Positions 36,026-51,654 of a stretch of DNA of 64,000 nucleotides are shown piece after piece. The notes under the pieces are model-generated. The model made no database searches. It was not told the DNA's origin and saw nothing but the letters and a program-made list of their open reading frames with translations. Origin of the DNA: Utricularia gibba (lineage: Eukaryota > Streptophyta > Magnoliopsida > Lamiales > Lentibulariaceae). The translations under genes were made by a program, and so were the position numbers. Numbering within the stretch: the first letter of the stretch is position 1; every line of letters starts with the position of its first letter. Location of the stretch: the NCBI GenBank assembly GCA_002189035.1, contig NEEC01000015.1, positions 2,356,001-2,420,000 on the forward strand. Direction: 5' to 3'.

Positions 36026-37839
36026 TCCGACACTCCTGCGCTGAACATTGCTGGTCGACGATAAAAGATTGAGCGGTTGCGCATTGCAAAGCAAAAAACA
36101 CGAAACCAAGTTCCCTCCCTCCCTGCTCAGTGATTTCATGAAATCGGGGCTCCGCCCAGACGACGGTGGATCAATCAGCAACGCGGACGATGCCAGAGAA
36201 ACCCAAGCAAAGTCCTGGCCCTATTGGGCTTCCAGTATTGGGCCGATACTGGACATTTTGCTTGTTTTTTCATTTTAAGCAAATAAAAAAATCTTACGTT
36301 CAAAAACTGAACCCACACGAAGAAAAAGAATTTCGCCTTTTTTTTTTGGCCCTCTCGCTGGCTAAAAAAAAGGCACGGAAGGTGCACCCGGGCCCACCGC
36401 AATGATATCCGACGGTCCAAAGCATCTGATTCGCTGAAAGGACATATTTACCCTCCATTCAAGAAGTGCCACGTAAATCGGGAATTATTGACTCTATCCC
36501 ACCGAACGGTGATCTTGGTGCTCCCGTTCCTGATTTTGTTTTATTCGAAATTATTGATGGTCCCCACCCCACAAAAAATCCCATACACGTGGCGTCCAAC
36601 TCTCCACACAACTCCAACCTGGAAAAAAAAAGCCGTTATTAAAAAAAATCATAAAAACATCACTAACTCAGAATCAACCTTGGTTATGCGTGTATAGGAA
36701 AATGAGATGACGTGGATGATTCCCAAAAAAATGCAGCGGAGACATTTGAAAAGAAGCAGGATATTTATTTGTGTGGCAATTGGTGGTGCTAAGGGCATGG
36801 TCTGATACTACTACCACTACGTTCATGATAGTGACATTACAAGAAGCCTTCACGTGAGGCAGCGTAGCGGTCCAAGAATGGGAGCCAGCCACCCCCCGCG
36901 CATGAATGAAATGAATCTGCCCAGGCCACCGGTGCCATTCCCGGCCTCTTTTTTCCAACACAAATCCTTGTCTATGTCTTATCCAAATTCACATTTGTCC
37001 GAATTCCCAAAACTTAAAACCGACATCGGGCAATGATCTTATGAAATTATTTGTAATTACATAAGCACACGTTATTGATTATAATTGAAATTATTTTGAA
37101 TAAATTTTATGTTAAATTGTTAGATGTATTAAAAACATATGAAAAAAAACTAAAGAACTTTTTATATACAACAAATTAGAAATGTGATACTGTATCAAAT
37201 TTTAGGGTACAGGTCACCTTTTTTTATAAATGACCCAGTTAATATAAGACTTTTTTATAATAAATACATTAACTGGATAATTTGAATTGGGCGGGTGATG
37301 TCGACACTATTTCCTCATGGCCAGCAGTTTCGAAAGACTTATCCGCGCGTATTTTTTTTATTTTTTATTTAACTGTGGAAAGGAGGTGGTCCCCACGGGC
37401 GTCACCTTTAAATAAGGTTAATTAATAATAATGGAGTTAACATTATTATTGATTTATGGGGAGGTTTATTATTTATTATTGGCAGGCCATTGCCACAGTG
37501 GCACTAACACGGAGTTAATGACCTTAATGCCGATGTCTACAGTTTCTTGATTCTCCACTTGCTACTTTTCGCAGAGATGAATTCAAGTCTCGGTTGTTCT
37601 GTTGCCAAGGTGAGATTTCATCCTGGCCGCTCGCTCACTTGATTGAAATGCCCGAATCATGTAATCCAACAACACCAATAGAAAATCAATTTTGGGGGGG
37701 ATTTCATCTCTTCGTTTGTTTCCCAGTTTAAAACGGTGGACTTAGGGAGATGGTCTCCAGATTGGAGAAAAAAGAAGAAAAAAACCGGCTTGTGCGAACA
37801 GGAGGAGGTGTGTAAAGAGAAAAACCGAATCGAACCGGA

Positions 37840-38313
37840 TCAGTCCTCGAACCCGATTTGCTGCCAAACTGCATTTCGGACGCGGCTCAGATCCCGGCCC
37901 TTGAGCGTCCTACCGGCCCCTTCGTGCACCGAGAAGGAGGCGATCCTGGCCCTAGCCATCTGCCGGGCCAGAAACTCATGCGGCGGGATCCGAACGGCGT
38001 CGTCATCATCCGCGTAGTCATCGTCGTCGCTCTCGCGGCGGCGGTTCTCCAGATACTCCTCCTTCAGTATCTTCGACCAATCCGGTACGTTCATCGGAAG
38101 GGACGCCGGCCGCCCGATCGATACGGACCCCGTCGCCGTCGCCTTCCTGTGCGCCCTCGCCACGGTTCTACGCTTCTCCGGAGATTGCGACACCGAAGCC
38201 GCACCGTTCCAGACATCCGACTCATCCAGATCGAAGATCAGCGTCTCGCCTTGATCGATCTGGTGGAGGAAACGGTTTCCTGGTGCGGGGAAGTAGCTCC
38301 TCGGCGCCGCCAT
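37840..38313 (-). CDS. Senescence regulator S40 family (DUF584) protein
   Basis: A single-exon gene of 157 residues. The C-terminal signature is clear: VPDWSKILKEEY in the middle, then PPHEFLARQMARARIASFSV and GRTLKGRDLSRVRNAVWQQ, the diagnostic S40/DUF584 block, ending IGFED. An acidic run (ESDDDDYADDDDA) separates the two parts. S40 proteins are small nuclear proteins whose founding member rises during leaf senescence; the biochemical role is not known. A TATA box (palindromic TTTATAAA) lies at 38382-38389, about 70 bp upstream of the ATG. Confidence 0.93.
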   Translation of the reverse strand: MAAPRSYFPAPGNRFLHQIDQGETLIFDLDESDVWNGAASVSQSPEKRRTVARAHRKATATGSVSIGRPASLPMNVPDWSKILKEEYLENRRRESDDDDYADDDDAVRIPPHEFLARQMARARIASFSVHEGAGRTLKGRDLSRVRNAVWQQIGFED

Positions 38314-39833
38314 GAATCGGAGATTTGTTTTTTTTTTGTGTGTGCTTCTGATGCCCGAGAATGGGAGAAGTTTATCCGGCTTTTATAAAGCGTCTTCTTC
38401 CTTCACTATTGGATAAGGTCTTTTTCTCTCTCTCCCCCCTCTCTCTCACCTTTCTTTTCTCATCGCTTTCTTCTCTCTCATTAATTACTTCCGCTGCAGT
38501 TGCAGAACGTACACGAAATGACATCTTTGACCCTACTCCCCCATTCCCATGACATCAACTTTTGTCTTTTTCCCGGTGCTACACGACGAACCTTGTTAGT
38601 CTCATCCAACCCCCCAAAAAAATCTATTATAACCATTTTATCCAATAAAAAGCAAATAAAAATGTTCACTTGAGCAGTTAGGTGGGATTATTCAAAAATA
38701 AAAAAAATGCATAATGGGAGCCATGATTGGAACATATTGTCATGTGTGTTTTTTTTTAAATAATGTTTCAATCATTGTTTTACATGTAGAAAACAGGAAG
38801 AAGAAAATGTACAAACAAACAACCCAAGAAAAAGTATGTATTTGCGATTGTTGTAGGACATACTTGGGGACTCGACATCAGAAAATGATGTCGAAAGGGA
38901 TGATTTAGTAAATAAACAGCAGTAAATATTTTCCCCACGGAGTACCCACGGAATGGGCGACTTTGCTATGGGGCGCGACATGATGTACGATACGACGGAG
39001 GGTCATTGTCGACATTCTCCATCATGGTTTTTTCCCAATCGAGATAAATAATAATTACCAAAAACCATAGGAGAATATAAATGTGAAATCGGGAGGGTCT
39101 CTTCTTGACTTCCTCAACCACCAACCACACCCAATCCCATTTCTCCACGTGCACCAAACACACTAGAAAATCTAGGGGTGTCTCGGTAAAAGGAGCGTTT
39201 TTGTCTTATTGGGCGGGGGAGTCCACCTGGATGTGGGCCCCGTGAGGCCACGTGGAGGCGAAGGCCGGTTGTAGGTCGCCGCGTGGAGAAGGCCACCGAT
39301 CACGTGATGTCTGTGGGGCCGCTCCCGCCAGCTGGGTTATTGCTAACCGGGGAACACCCAAAGCCGACAGGGGTGGGCCCACACTCGTCGCTCTGCGGAC
39401 AGCTGGGAGGGAATCCTCTCAGATTTATCCGCTTCATTCACTCTCCCCCCTACCCACCCACCCGCCCCCCACTGTCATTTTGTTATTATTGTTAGTATTA
39501 ACTACCTGTAAAAATCAGATAAATACTGCGGGAGGATGGCAATGAACACAAGTGTCCAAAGGACCGGGGGGTTAGGTATTCTTGCCCAGGGAGCGACGTG
39601 CACCAATGTCTGAACACAAGGAACTCTGCTTTTCTTACCTTCCAGAAATATTGTAGCGGGCTTTGACAGGCTTTCATGGCGGGCCCGTCGCTCAGATAGG
39701 TTTGGTGGCCCAAAAGGCCGACGGGGAAAGGAGAGAGATCTCGGAATGCGACACAAGTCTAGAACCCTAATCACTTGCTTCCATTTTCGTTTCTTCTCGG
39801 AGGAATCTCTGACATTCGCACCCGCCGCCGAGA
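38314..39833. promoter_or_regulatory. Divergent promoter region, S40 gene / RPL12
   Basis: About 1.5 kb between two divergent genes. Close to the S40 start there is a TATA box (38382-38389) and a strongly CT-rich stretch (about 38417-38480), which reads as GA-rich on the S40 strand. Close to the RPL12 start there is a GGCCCA site II motif (39707-39712) and a telo-box AACCCTAA (39763-39770), the pair typical of plant ribosomal protein promoters. The middle part holds nothing I can name. Confidence 0.7.
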
Positions 39834-40334
39834 ATGCCGCCGAAATTCGATCCTACTCAAGTTGTTGACGTGTTTGTCCGCGTCACTGGCGGTGAAGTCG
39901 GCGCGGCTAGTTCTCTGGCTCCGAAGATCGGCCCGCTGGGTCTGTCCCCTAAAAAGATCGGCGAAGACATCGCGAAGGAAACCGCCAAAGATTGGAAGGG
40001 CCTCCGTGTGACTGTTAAACTCACGGTTCAGAATCGACAGGCCAAGGTCACTGTCGTCCCCTCCGCCGCCGCGTTAGTTATCAAGTCGCTGAAGGAGCCG
40101 GAGCGTGATCGTAAGAAAACGAAGAATATCAAGCATAACGGCAACATTTCACTCGATGATGTGATCGACATCGCTAGGGTAATGAGGCCTCGCTCGATGG
40201 CAAAGGATTTATCCGGTACCGTAAAGGAAATTCTGGGAACGTGTGTCTCTGTGGGTTGCACCGTGGATGGAAAGGATCCCAAGGACTTGCAGCAGGAAAT
40301 CAGTGATGGCGATGTCGAAATTCCTCAAGATTAA
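39834..40334 (+). CDS. RPL12: 60S ribosomal protein L12 (uL11)
   Basis: An uninterrupted frame of 166 residues, the usual length of eukaryotic uL11. It begins [20 protein letters not shown], continues with [20 protein letters not shown] and [18 protein letters not shown] in the N-terminal domain, and [20 protein letters not shown] in the rRNA-binding C-terminal domain, ending DVEIPQD. The protein sits at the base of the ribosomal stalk in the GTPase-associated centre. Promoter motifs upstream are typical of the translation machinery. No introns, which is common for this gene in plants. Confidence 0.96.
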   Translation: MPPKFDPTQVVDVFVRVTGGEVGAASSLAPKIGPLGLSPKKIGEDIAKETAKDWKGLRVTVKLTVQNRQAKVTVVPSAAALVIKSLKEPERDRKKTKNIKHNGNISLDDVIDIARVMRPRSMAKDLSGTVKEILGTCVSVGCTVDGKDPKDLQQEISDGDVEIPQD

Positions 40335-40775
40335 AAGCTGAGGTTTTTTTGTTATATCAAGAATGTTAAACCACCTTTTTTCTCTGGGCCTGATTCGGAA
40401 GCAGGGTTGCTACTGTTGTCAGTAGTACTCCTAGAGCTTCTCATCTCCCTACTGAAGTTCGTTCCATTACTGCTCATTGACATTGGATGCTTTCTTAAGA
40501 TTCTTCTGCTTTGTTTTTCTTTGGCATTTGAACTGGCGATTAAGATTGCAAACGGCGCTTCTGGGTAGTCTCATTCTCCATAAAAATTCCATTTTTCGTA
40601 TAAAAAGAGATTGTACATTGTGCCTAAGAACAATATGAAAAGTTCCAATTCTCATATACCAAAATTGGTACCTAATTAGGTTTTGTGACAAGTGGCTAGA
40701 TTGATGAGTGAAAAGAACATACAGAGTTCAAGGAATACCAAAAAAAAAAAAACAACTTCAGAGAACTTCGCACGA
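40335..40775. other. Convergent 3' spacer RPL12 / RPF1
   Basis: About 440 bp between convergent stop codons, made of both 3' untranslated regions. Nothing else is visible. Confidence 0.5.
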
Positions 40776-42803
40776 TCACAGGAAAAATCTTCTGCGACTG
40801 GTATCCATTTCAGGCTGGGAGTCACAAAAAATGCACTTTAGATAGGGAAGCAATGTTGAGCTCAACAAGAGCAGTGGAACGAGCTTTGAAACGTTTACCT
40901 TGTGTACCCATTCATATTCACCTCCTTTAGTGTCAAAGGTTCCATGTTGAAGACTGACGAGCTTCATTGTAAAGCGAGGACCACACTCCTAAAAGTTTAC
41001 CACCCAAATATTTGATATGTAAATTGCACTGTTCGAAGCTGATCCATGATTGCAACGCGGAATAAATCTCATAAACTATTAAGCCATTCAAAGAAGCGAG
41101 CTGCTTCTTATCTAATCATTAGATCATGGATGCATACAGTAGTAGCATGTCTGAGGAAGCATTGTTTGAGAGAGGTAAGTGTTTTATAAACCGGGGTTTT
41201 TATGCCCACTAACCTGAAGTCTCGCATTAACCTTGTCCAGAGGGGTGACGGCGGCATCCTCCTCTTTAGCTTCCGGTTTTGATTTGCTTTCTTTTGTTTC
41301 GAATATGTAGCTTTGGAAAGCATAAAAAAATTGCATGAAAAAAAGGGATCATGGCTCCAAGAGAACACACGTTTGGGCAAGGATCAGTACCGATGATGAC
41401 GGAAGAAAATGAAGTCACGCTGATTGTGAAATGTTACAACTCTCCGACCATGAAAATCAGGGCTTTGTGGAAATAGAGAATATATTAGCCTGTATCAAAC
41501 ACAAATTTGAAAGTTATTCAGCAAGTCATGCAAAGTGTTTGATAAGAAGGGTCACACTAGTGGAGCGTTTTCCAAGTACCTGCCAATACGAAGCCCCAAA
41601 CGTGTGGTGAAGTTATTTAAAACCAGCTCAGGTTGGTGACTGGTAGGATTTCCATGATTCTGGGAATACAGAGAAAGGTCAGCATATGATCCAATATACG
41701 GATGGCGAAAATTGTGTATCATACAAAAGGCATTGGAAGTAACCAAAAGCACCAAATGCATCGTCAGTAATTTCCACAAGAGTTATAGGGAATTTTACCA
41801 CACCTTTATGTCCTTCCGCAAAACAACATTAGAAAGTTTGAAATGAGCAGTTGGGCCATCAGGTAGGTTGATAACTAAGAGAGCATCTGCAGAGCATACT
41901 AAGAGTTAGATGTATTCTCCACCTTTATATGAGAATTAACATACATAGACCCAGAAAAAAAAAATACAAATGTCCAAAAAAGATGATGAATCAGGCTACT
42001 AAATATTACAATGCTTTATCTAGAATGGGAACAGGAATTCTAAGATATCTGATCCTAATTAAATAAAGTGCACCCACAATGATCATACTGGTATCCGCAA
42101 TTAACTTTTTATTGTTATCATGGCGAAAAAAAGCAATGCATAAATGCTTAGATAATTACGTACCTGGTTCCCGGCGGTTAGTGTGTACAACAATGACGGA
42201 TGTGAAATCTTTCTTTATCGAGTACTCAACAATCTGTGATCCAAACAACACAAGGTTCATAAATCAACTACAAAAAATGCAGGAGCAAATTTGGTACCTT
42301 TTTGAGGTCGTAAGTTCCTCTTTTGAAAGAATGCGAATTCGGAATGACGGAGAGAAGATTATCAATAAAAGCAGGCCCCCTCTACAGCATCAAGTTGTCA
42401 ATATACTAGAAAGAGCGAGGAGTGCAACGAGGGAAAATTAAGTGTTAACAAATTTTATGTCACAACATCATACCGTAGAATTGAAGCGGGAAGTTGTAAT
42501 CAATACTTTAGGAGTCCTATCCCGTGCCAATATGGAACTGAACTCATCAGCACTATTTCCAGCAAACAGCTCGACATCATCTGGCTTACAGACCGTATCA
42601 TCGTGTTCTCGGGTGTTTTCAATGGTGCGTGGGATTGGTCTAGGAGGAGGATCTTCCCCCAGTTCAAGTGCTCTCTTCTCAGCAGCATCCCTGGACTTTG
42701 CCTTTTTCCTCTTTTCAATTTTCTTCTCGTGTTTCAACTTCGCATAAACTTCAGACCTCTTTTGCTTATTCTTTATCCCTGAGGGAAGAAGATGCTCCTT
42801 CAT
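40776..42803 (-). CDS. RPF1: Ribosome production factor 1 (Brix domain)
   Basis: Nine coding exons in reading order: 42803-42474, 42381-42298, 42233-42164, 41886-41804, 41659-41580, 41489-41391, 41310-41214, 40988-40899, 40814-40776; 323 residues, intact frame. The N-terminus is basic and helical ([18 protein letters not shown]). The Brix domain follows: [86 protein letters not shown] and the closing [19 protein letters not shown] with the end [12 protein letters not shown]1 acts in the nucleolus in 27S pre-rRNA processing for the large subunit. The ATG at 42803 follows an acceptor 15 bases upstream, so the leader is spliced. Site II motifs sit upstream near 43217-43275. Confidence 0.94.
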
Positions 42804-43608
42804 CTTCTTAATAATCTGAATCCAGCACACAACACTTTTGAGTTCGTCTGCTTTGTTGCATGTATTCCCAAGAGTACAAGAAATCAAACACAGAGCCTCA
42901 GCATCAAATGTAGTTTCATCAGATATGTTGCACATACACGCCAAACACAGAAAAGGGAGCTTCTCCCTCTACTCATAAGGCCTTTCGATAAAAAAAAACA
43001 AAGAATTTGACGACACATGGACTCAACCTATCGCATATGATACGGCAACCAGAAGAAACAAAAAAAGGAACCCCAACCACAGACCCGAAAAGGCGAACAT
43101 TAGACAGACATAGAAGGACCAAGGCGATGTACCTGCTGTAACGGCGGGGCTGCAAATTCCCGAGGAAGTGGAGGCGGAGGGGAGAACCAAAATTAAAGAA
43201 GCCGAAAAGGTGGGCATGGGCCATTTCTTTTCACCTATTTAGCGCCACTGTGTTTACATTGGGCCGAGAGGCCCACTTATGTGACTTATTTTTTATTTCA
43301 ATTTGTTTATTAATAAGTAAATAGATTCATCTCTTTAAGAATATTAATAATACTCAAAATATTTTAAATCCAATTTGCAGAAATATTTAATTAGTTTAGT
43401 AATTGAAAAGAAAAATCCTACAAACCAAAACCCTAAAAAAGAATGAGCTTGGAGAAGCAACGGGAACCGCTACCGGCTCACGGTCTAACCGTTTGACAAA
43501 CCGGTTCACCACAAGACTTCGTCATCCTCCTCAAATTTGCAGAAATCTTCCTATTACACTGGTTCCGTTTCAACTTCATCTCCCTCATCAAACATGGGAA
43601 TGCAGAGT
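42804..43608. promoter_or_regulatory. RPF1 promoter and leader region
   Basis: About 800 bp between the RPF1 start codon and the 3' end of the RuvB-like gene, which is transcribed in the same direction. An inverted pair of site II elements, TGGGCC-GAGA-GGCCCA, lies at 43260-43275, another ATGGGCC at 43216-43222 and a telo-box-like AAAACCCTAA at 43428-43437. The leader exon probably lies around 43140-43230. Confidence 0.6.
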
Positions 43609-46880
<3,272 letters not shown>

Positions 46881-49800
46881 CTATTCCTCTAGTATACCAA
46901 CGTCATCTGTACTAGTATTTGTAAGTGAATCAGGCGCAAGATGGGAGTGACTGGTGTAGGACAAGTGTTGTTGCCCGTCTGTATCTCCTTTCTGGCGTTG
47001 GCACCAGCATATGTATGTAGGGATTGGACCATCGTCCCGATGACCCACGGGTGCCGGGAAACATCATTCAGGGTCATTCGTTGTCTTGGGTCTGTGCAGA
47101 AGAGATCTTCTGTGAGATAACAAATCCGGCAAGAGAATAACTTCAGAAAAATAAATTGAGATTGGAAGATCAACCTTTGCAGAGGAGGCCTTCAAGCAGG
47201 TCCTTCAGAAGGGGATTCATCTCATCAGGGAGCAACAATGGGTTATTTACTATCTGAGGTAAGTGAAATTTGTAGTGAGAGAGTTGAAAAACATGAGATG
47301 AATATAAGATGTAGGCAGGCATGTGTGCTATCCACCTTATCGTATGTATCTTGCAGAGTCTCCCCTAGAAAAGGGTACTTTCCTAGAACAAAGCAATATA
47401 GAGTGACTCCGACAGCCCAAGTGTCAGCAGTTTTCCCATGATAAGTTACACCTACAGAACGAATGGCTTCCTCAGTTTTCTTCTCATAATTTGCATATCC
47501 AGAAATAACCTCCAATGGCATCTCCTTTATTTTTTTTTTGAAGAAAATAAAACTGCGTACCCAAACAGCATTCAGGTGCAGTAAACACAGGTGTCCCAGG
47601 GGAGCGTCGGAGCTCATCATTGTCGTCCTACAGGGGAGGAGAATAACAAAATGTGCAAGCTCCAGTGAGACAGGATTGTAAGAGAAAAGAATTCACATTC
47701 AAATCCCACAAAGAGAAAAATAATCGTGAGAATGCTTTCGATCTGAACTCCTTGCATTGCATGCCAACATGATGACCATTCCACGGTTGTTGTATAATCA
47801 TTTATGCTTTTTTCCAGTTCCTATGAAAACCAGTATACAGCAAAAGAGCGACGCCAAAATTCATGGGTTATGGATACTTTTAAAGCATATATTGTCTCCT
47901 GACAGATATAGGCTAGCCTCTCAAGATCACTACTTCTCTCAAGTCTCATGAATTCACACACAAAACCGATGAGCCAGTGTACGCAAAAAAGCCTCATACC
48001 TCAAACACCTGGCTGACACTGAAATCCCCAATCTTGACAGTACCAGAAGCAGCGACCAGCAGATTATCAGGTTTAATGTCTCCATGCACGATATTCTAGC
48101 ATTGCAGATAACTGTGTCAGTCAAATGTGCACAGGAATCATACCAAGATAATGAAATCGTATGTATTTCCATGAGTCATACCAAAATCCCACAGCTGGTT
48201 TTAATTTTTAAAAAAATAATAAAAAAAATAGAAGACTGAAATTTAGTGAAAAGCAAGTGTTATCGGCATAGCTTTTGTTCGATAAATTAAAAGATAGTGT
48301 GTGGTTCCACTGCTTCGACCAAGATAACTAAAAGATTCAAATCCCCAAGTATTGACAGCAAAGGTGAATATAAGAATTTATAAGCCTCGGCTATTCAAGA
48401 GTAAAGCAAGTGAATGCCACAACCCAAGTCCACAACCCACGGGCTATAAATACAAATCAAACAAGCATGACCATAATGATAAAATTTAAAAATATCCAAG
48501 TACGAAAAAATTCAGATTCTGGGTCATACATGAGCATGCAGATACATAAGACCAGAAACAACATCCCGTATGTGCTTCCGTGCCATGCTTTCTTCAAGCC
48601 CACCCAGGGGACCAGAACCCTCAAAGACCCACTTTCCTTCAACATACTCAAGAACTGACAGAGAAAGTCCTTAAAGTCAATTTAAGCATCTGCATGGCTG
48701 AGTTGCAAGAATAAAAAATTATACCCATATAGAAGTCATCTGTAGAAGGGTCATCCATAACCTCAATTAGGTTAACTATATTTGGATGGCTCAGCACTTT
48801 CATGATCAACACCTGTAATTCAAATCATATGATATGAAGAAACAGCAAAAAAGAAAGACAGCACTATTGTGTTTGTGGTAACCAGACAAAGGTGCACATT
48901 ACCAACACATGGGAAAACGAAAACATCTTCTAAGAGATGTAAAATAAAAGAGAAACACTATTGTATTCAAAAGATAAAACAGTGAGATACCCAGATTGCC
49001 CTCATAAAGATTTACATCATGGGAAGGTCTTCTTACCTCACGGAGCACATCAGTCATTGCAGTTTCAGAAGGTGCAACATGGAGTTTTGACAAATGAGAT
49101 TTATGAAAAGCCTGTCAATGAAATAACTATCATCATGTTACAGCGGTTTTCTAAAGTAGAGTATCCAGAATTTTCTTTTTCATTTTCTTTAAACATGTTA
49201 TAAGCAAGACAAACAAAAGGCCGAAGCCCAAGACAAACTCATGGTATTGGCCCAAAATGTTTCTTGTCAAATTTCCTCAGAAATTAAGAAATTACCTTAA
49301 TTGCATAATGCTTCCCGTCAGTTCGGCTTCTGTAGAGTACCTACACAGATCCAATACATTATGTTCAACTGAGAAAAAACATGACATCAAGTCAACTTAC
49401 TTTCACGATATCATAGAGTTCAAGAATCAGATAGTCAAAAGAAAGTATGTCAATTGACCACACGCCCAAGGAAAACTCAAAGATTGTCTCAATGTGCTCA
49501 CCACTTTCCCATAGCTGCCAGAACCAATCTTGCATACACGAACATACTCATTCACAGTTTTGTTTCCAACTTCATCCTGTAAACTGAATTATCAGCACCA
49601 ATGGAATGCCCACATTTCATTCTATGATGTGATTGGCATGCAAATGATGAAAAAGGACTAGCAAAATTTCATTCAGGATTTATATTCTAATTTATTTCAA
49701 ATTATAGGCAGTCTTCTTGAAAAAAATGCGAAATGCATAGAGCATAAGAAACCGCACTACGGACTTCAGACAGGCATAAGATATTTCATGAGCCAGGTCT

Positions 49801-50241
49801 CCCAATAGCCATCAGGGAACTTGTAAATTTATGCCAAGTAGTTGAGCTATTTTTAGGTTGCTAATATTCGTAGAGCACCATTACATGATTCTCTCCTGCA
49901 ATGTTTTAAAACAGAGGTCAATGCTTCTCCATCATGCTCACCTCAGAACGATGGACAATACGAGTTTCCTTAACAGGGAATTCCCTGCATGTCAAACCAT
50001 GCTGCAGACGATACAAAAGCACTTCCTCAGGTCGTTTTGTTGGGCTTCTGAAATCAGATCCATCTCCATTATCATTATCATTATCAGTGAAATTACCATC
50101 AGAAATAGGATCATCGTCATCTTCAACATCATTCTCTAACAAAAATGATTCAGTAGCATTGTTTGTCATTCCCCAAGTTTGGCACATAGATTTTTTTTGA
50201 TTCTTTGTGAAACTGAAGCCGAAACACCAACAGCAGCCCAT
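46881..50241 (-). CDS. GRIK1: SnRK1-activating kinase (GRIK/SnAK) Ser/Thr protein kinase, with one apparent single-base frameshift
   Basis: Eleven coding exons in reading order: 50241-49942, 49576-49502, 49340-49296, 49111-49037, 48812-48725, 48654-48530, 48095-48000, 47627-47561, 47451-47336, 47253-47175, 47091-46881; about 425 residues. Kinase motifs: [21 protein letters not shown], catalytic loop [16 protein letters not shown] in place of DFG, activation loop [15 protein letters not shown] and [12 protein letters not shown]. The HGD and DFS variants are normal for this family. GRIK1/2 phosphorylate the T-loop of SnRK1, the plant energy sensor kinase. The protein starts MGCC, a possible lipid-modification signal. 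In the last exon the frame breaks at a G3 run (plus 47036-47038); one added G gives the family C-terminus ([18 protein letters not shown]) and a stop at 46881. Confidence 0.92.
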
Positions 50242-51654
50242 TGCGGATAGTCCCACAAACTGCTCTAAGTTGGCAATGAAAAAACGTTCTTGAGGACCAG
50301 TTGATGAAAACCTGAAGTCACAATAAGAAATAGGAAATCAAGAATGGGCACAGAATGAAGGTCAATGGGGAAAAAAAAGTGCAAATAACAGGGATCTGTA
50401 TTTACTAGTTAAAACTGGAATCGTCATAAAATCAAAAAAGTAACAAACTTACTCCTTGTATCGAAAAAACACACCAAGATGAAACCAGGTGCTTTTTGGA
50501 AATTTTGCTGCAACGAGTGCTACTGATCAGAATGACTGGCCTATCTAGTTCCAATCAAAGCTAGCACAGCCAACTCTACTCGGATTTATATACGAAATTC
50601 GTACACAAGATTCTGCTCAAAGGAGTTCTCAGTTCTGCATTAGAAGCAAAAGCCTGGTCACACAGCTACAAATACAACAAAAAACTCAAGAAAATGCAAA
50701 GGAGATCTTACTCAAACGGCAGCCGATGAAAAATGAATAACGTGCATTCGTTAAAATGTATAAAAATTTCACAAGCAACGACAAAATACGTACATTCGTT
50801 AGAATATAGAGAAAGGGTATTTCTTTTTCTAACATTCTTGCCTTTTCTGCCGCATCTCCGGTATGAGCCAAATACCATAAAAGCCCTAAATTCTAAAATC
50901 GATAGGAGGCCCGATTCTCGCCCACAAAAAAAGGACGAAGCAAGCAAACGAAGGATGGGTTACAAGGGAAATCGAACTCCAATCCAAATCCCAAATTCTC
51001 AGCCTTTTTAACAGTTCCACCGCCCGACAACGAAAATTGATTGCTGGAGGAGGCCTCCTATGATTCTTGATGCAAAATGTCATGCGACTAGGAAGTTCCT
51101 CTTTATACGATGATTGCAAACAGTCAAACAACACATCCAGTAACACATATATGCGTATTTACATGGGGGAGGGATTTGCGTTCCGCATTGAGAATCTAGG
51201 AAAATCAAGGTGACTGGGAGGGTTGGGGGTTGATCAGCGCCTGGAGATTTTGGGGGCCGTACATCACACGAGAATATCAGAAATGCACTCCAATTCTGAA
51301 CAATTAATTGTTTCAGACAGGAAACCCTAATTTCACATGTCAAATGATGGTACCGAGCGAAAATACCGTTGCAATAAATGTAATAAAGTTTCTAATTTTG
51401 GACATGACTCATCTAACGCCATGGCCCATGTCACATATTGGGCCTGGTGTTTGGACTACTTAAAGCAGGCCGGATTGGGTGTATTTTCCCTCGTGGCCCT
51501 TTTGTTGTATATGGGCCTTTCCCATTAGGGTTTTCGTGTTATTCCCTCGCCATCAGTCTGTTGTCTGCTTCTCGTGCGCAAGCTATCAACCTACAAGGAG
51601 AAAGCCGTGGTTGGTTCTCTACAGAAGTTAGGGCGTTTTCGTTTCGTAGGAAGA
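50242..51654. promoter_or_regulatory. Divergent region between GRIK and NOP58
   Basis: About 1.4 kb between two divergent start codons. The GRIK leader, probably spliced, should occupy 50242 to about 51000. On the NOP58 side there is a telo-box AAACCCTAA (51322-51330), its reverse TTAGGGTTT (51525-51533), and several TGGGCC/GGCCCA motifs between 51420 and 51518. This is the usual ribosome-biogenesis promoter signature. Confidence 0.6.

Larger units (their letters stand above)
32425..37839. other. Long upstream region of the HD-ZIP III gene and spacer to S40 gene
   Basis: About 5.4 kb with no confidently assigned gene. The part next to 32424 should be the HD-ZIP III leader, which is long and often spliced in this family. 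A TGGGA pentamer repeat (about five units) occupies 34984-35012. On the minus strand at 35720-36025 there is a possible two-exon small peptide gene, listed separately. Around 36225-36240 a TTGGGCC site II motif lies upstream of it. From 37040 to 37480 the DNA is AT-rich and featureless. Confidence 0.4.

Noticed and set aside
37578-37610. Short ATG exon ending in a good donor on the plus strand
   Set aside because: Eleven codons before GTGAGA but no downstream exon in a matching frame could be found.
51337-51528. Cys-containing open frame that looked like a zinc finger
   Set aside because: The Cys spacing does not fit a known finger and the stretch is the NOP58 promoter with site II and telo-box motifs.
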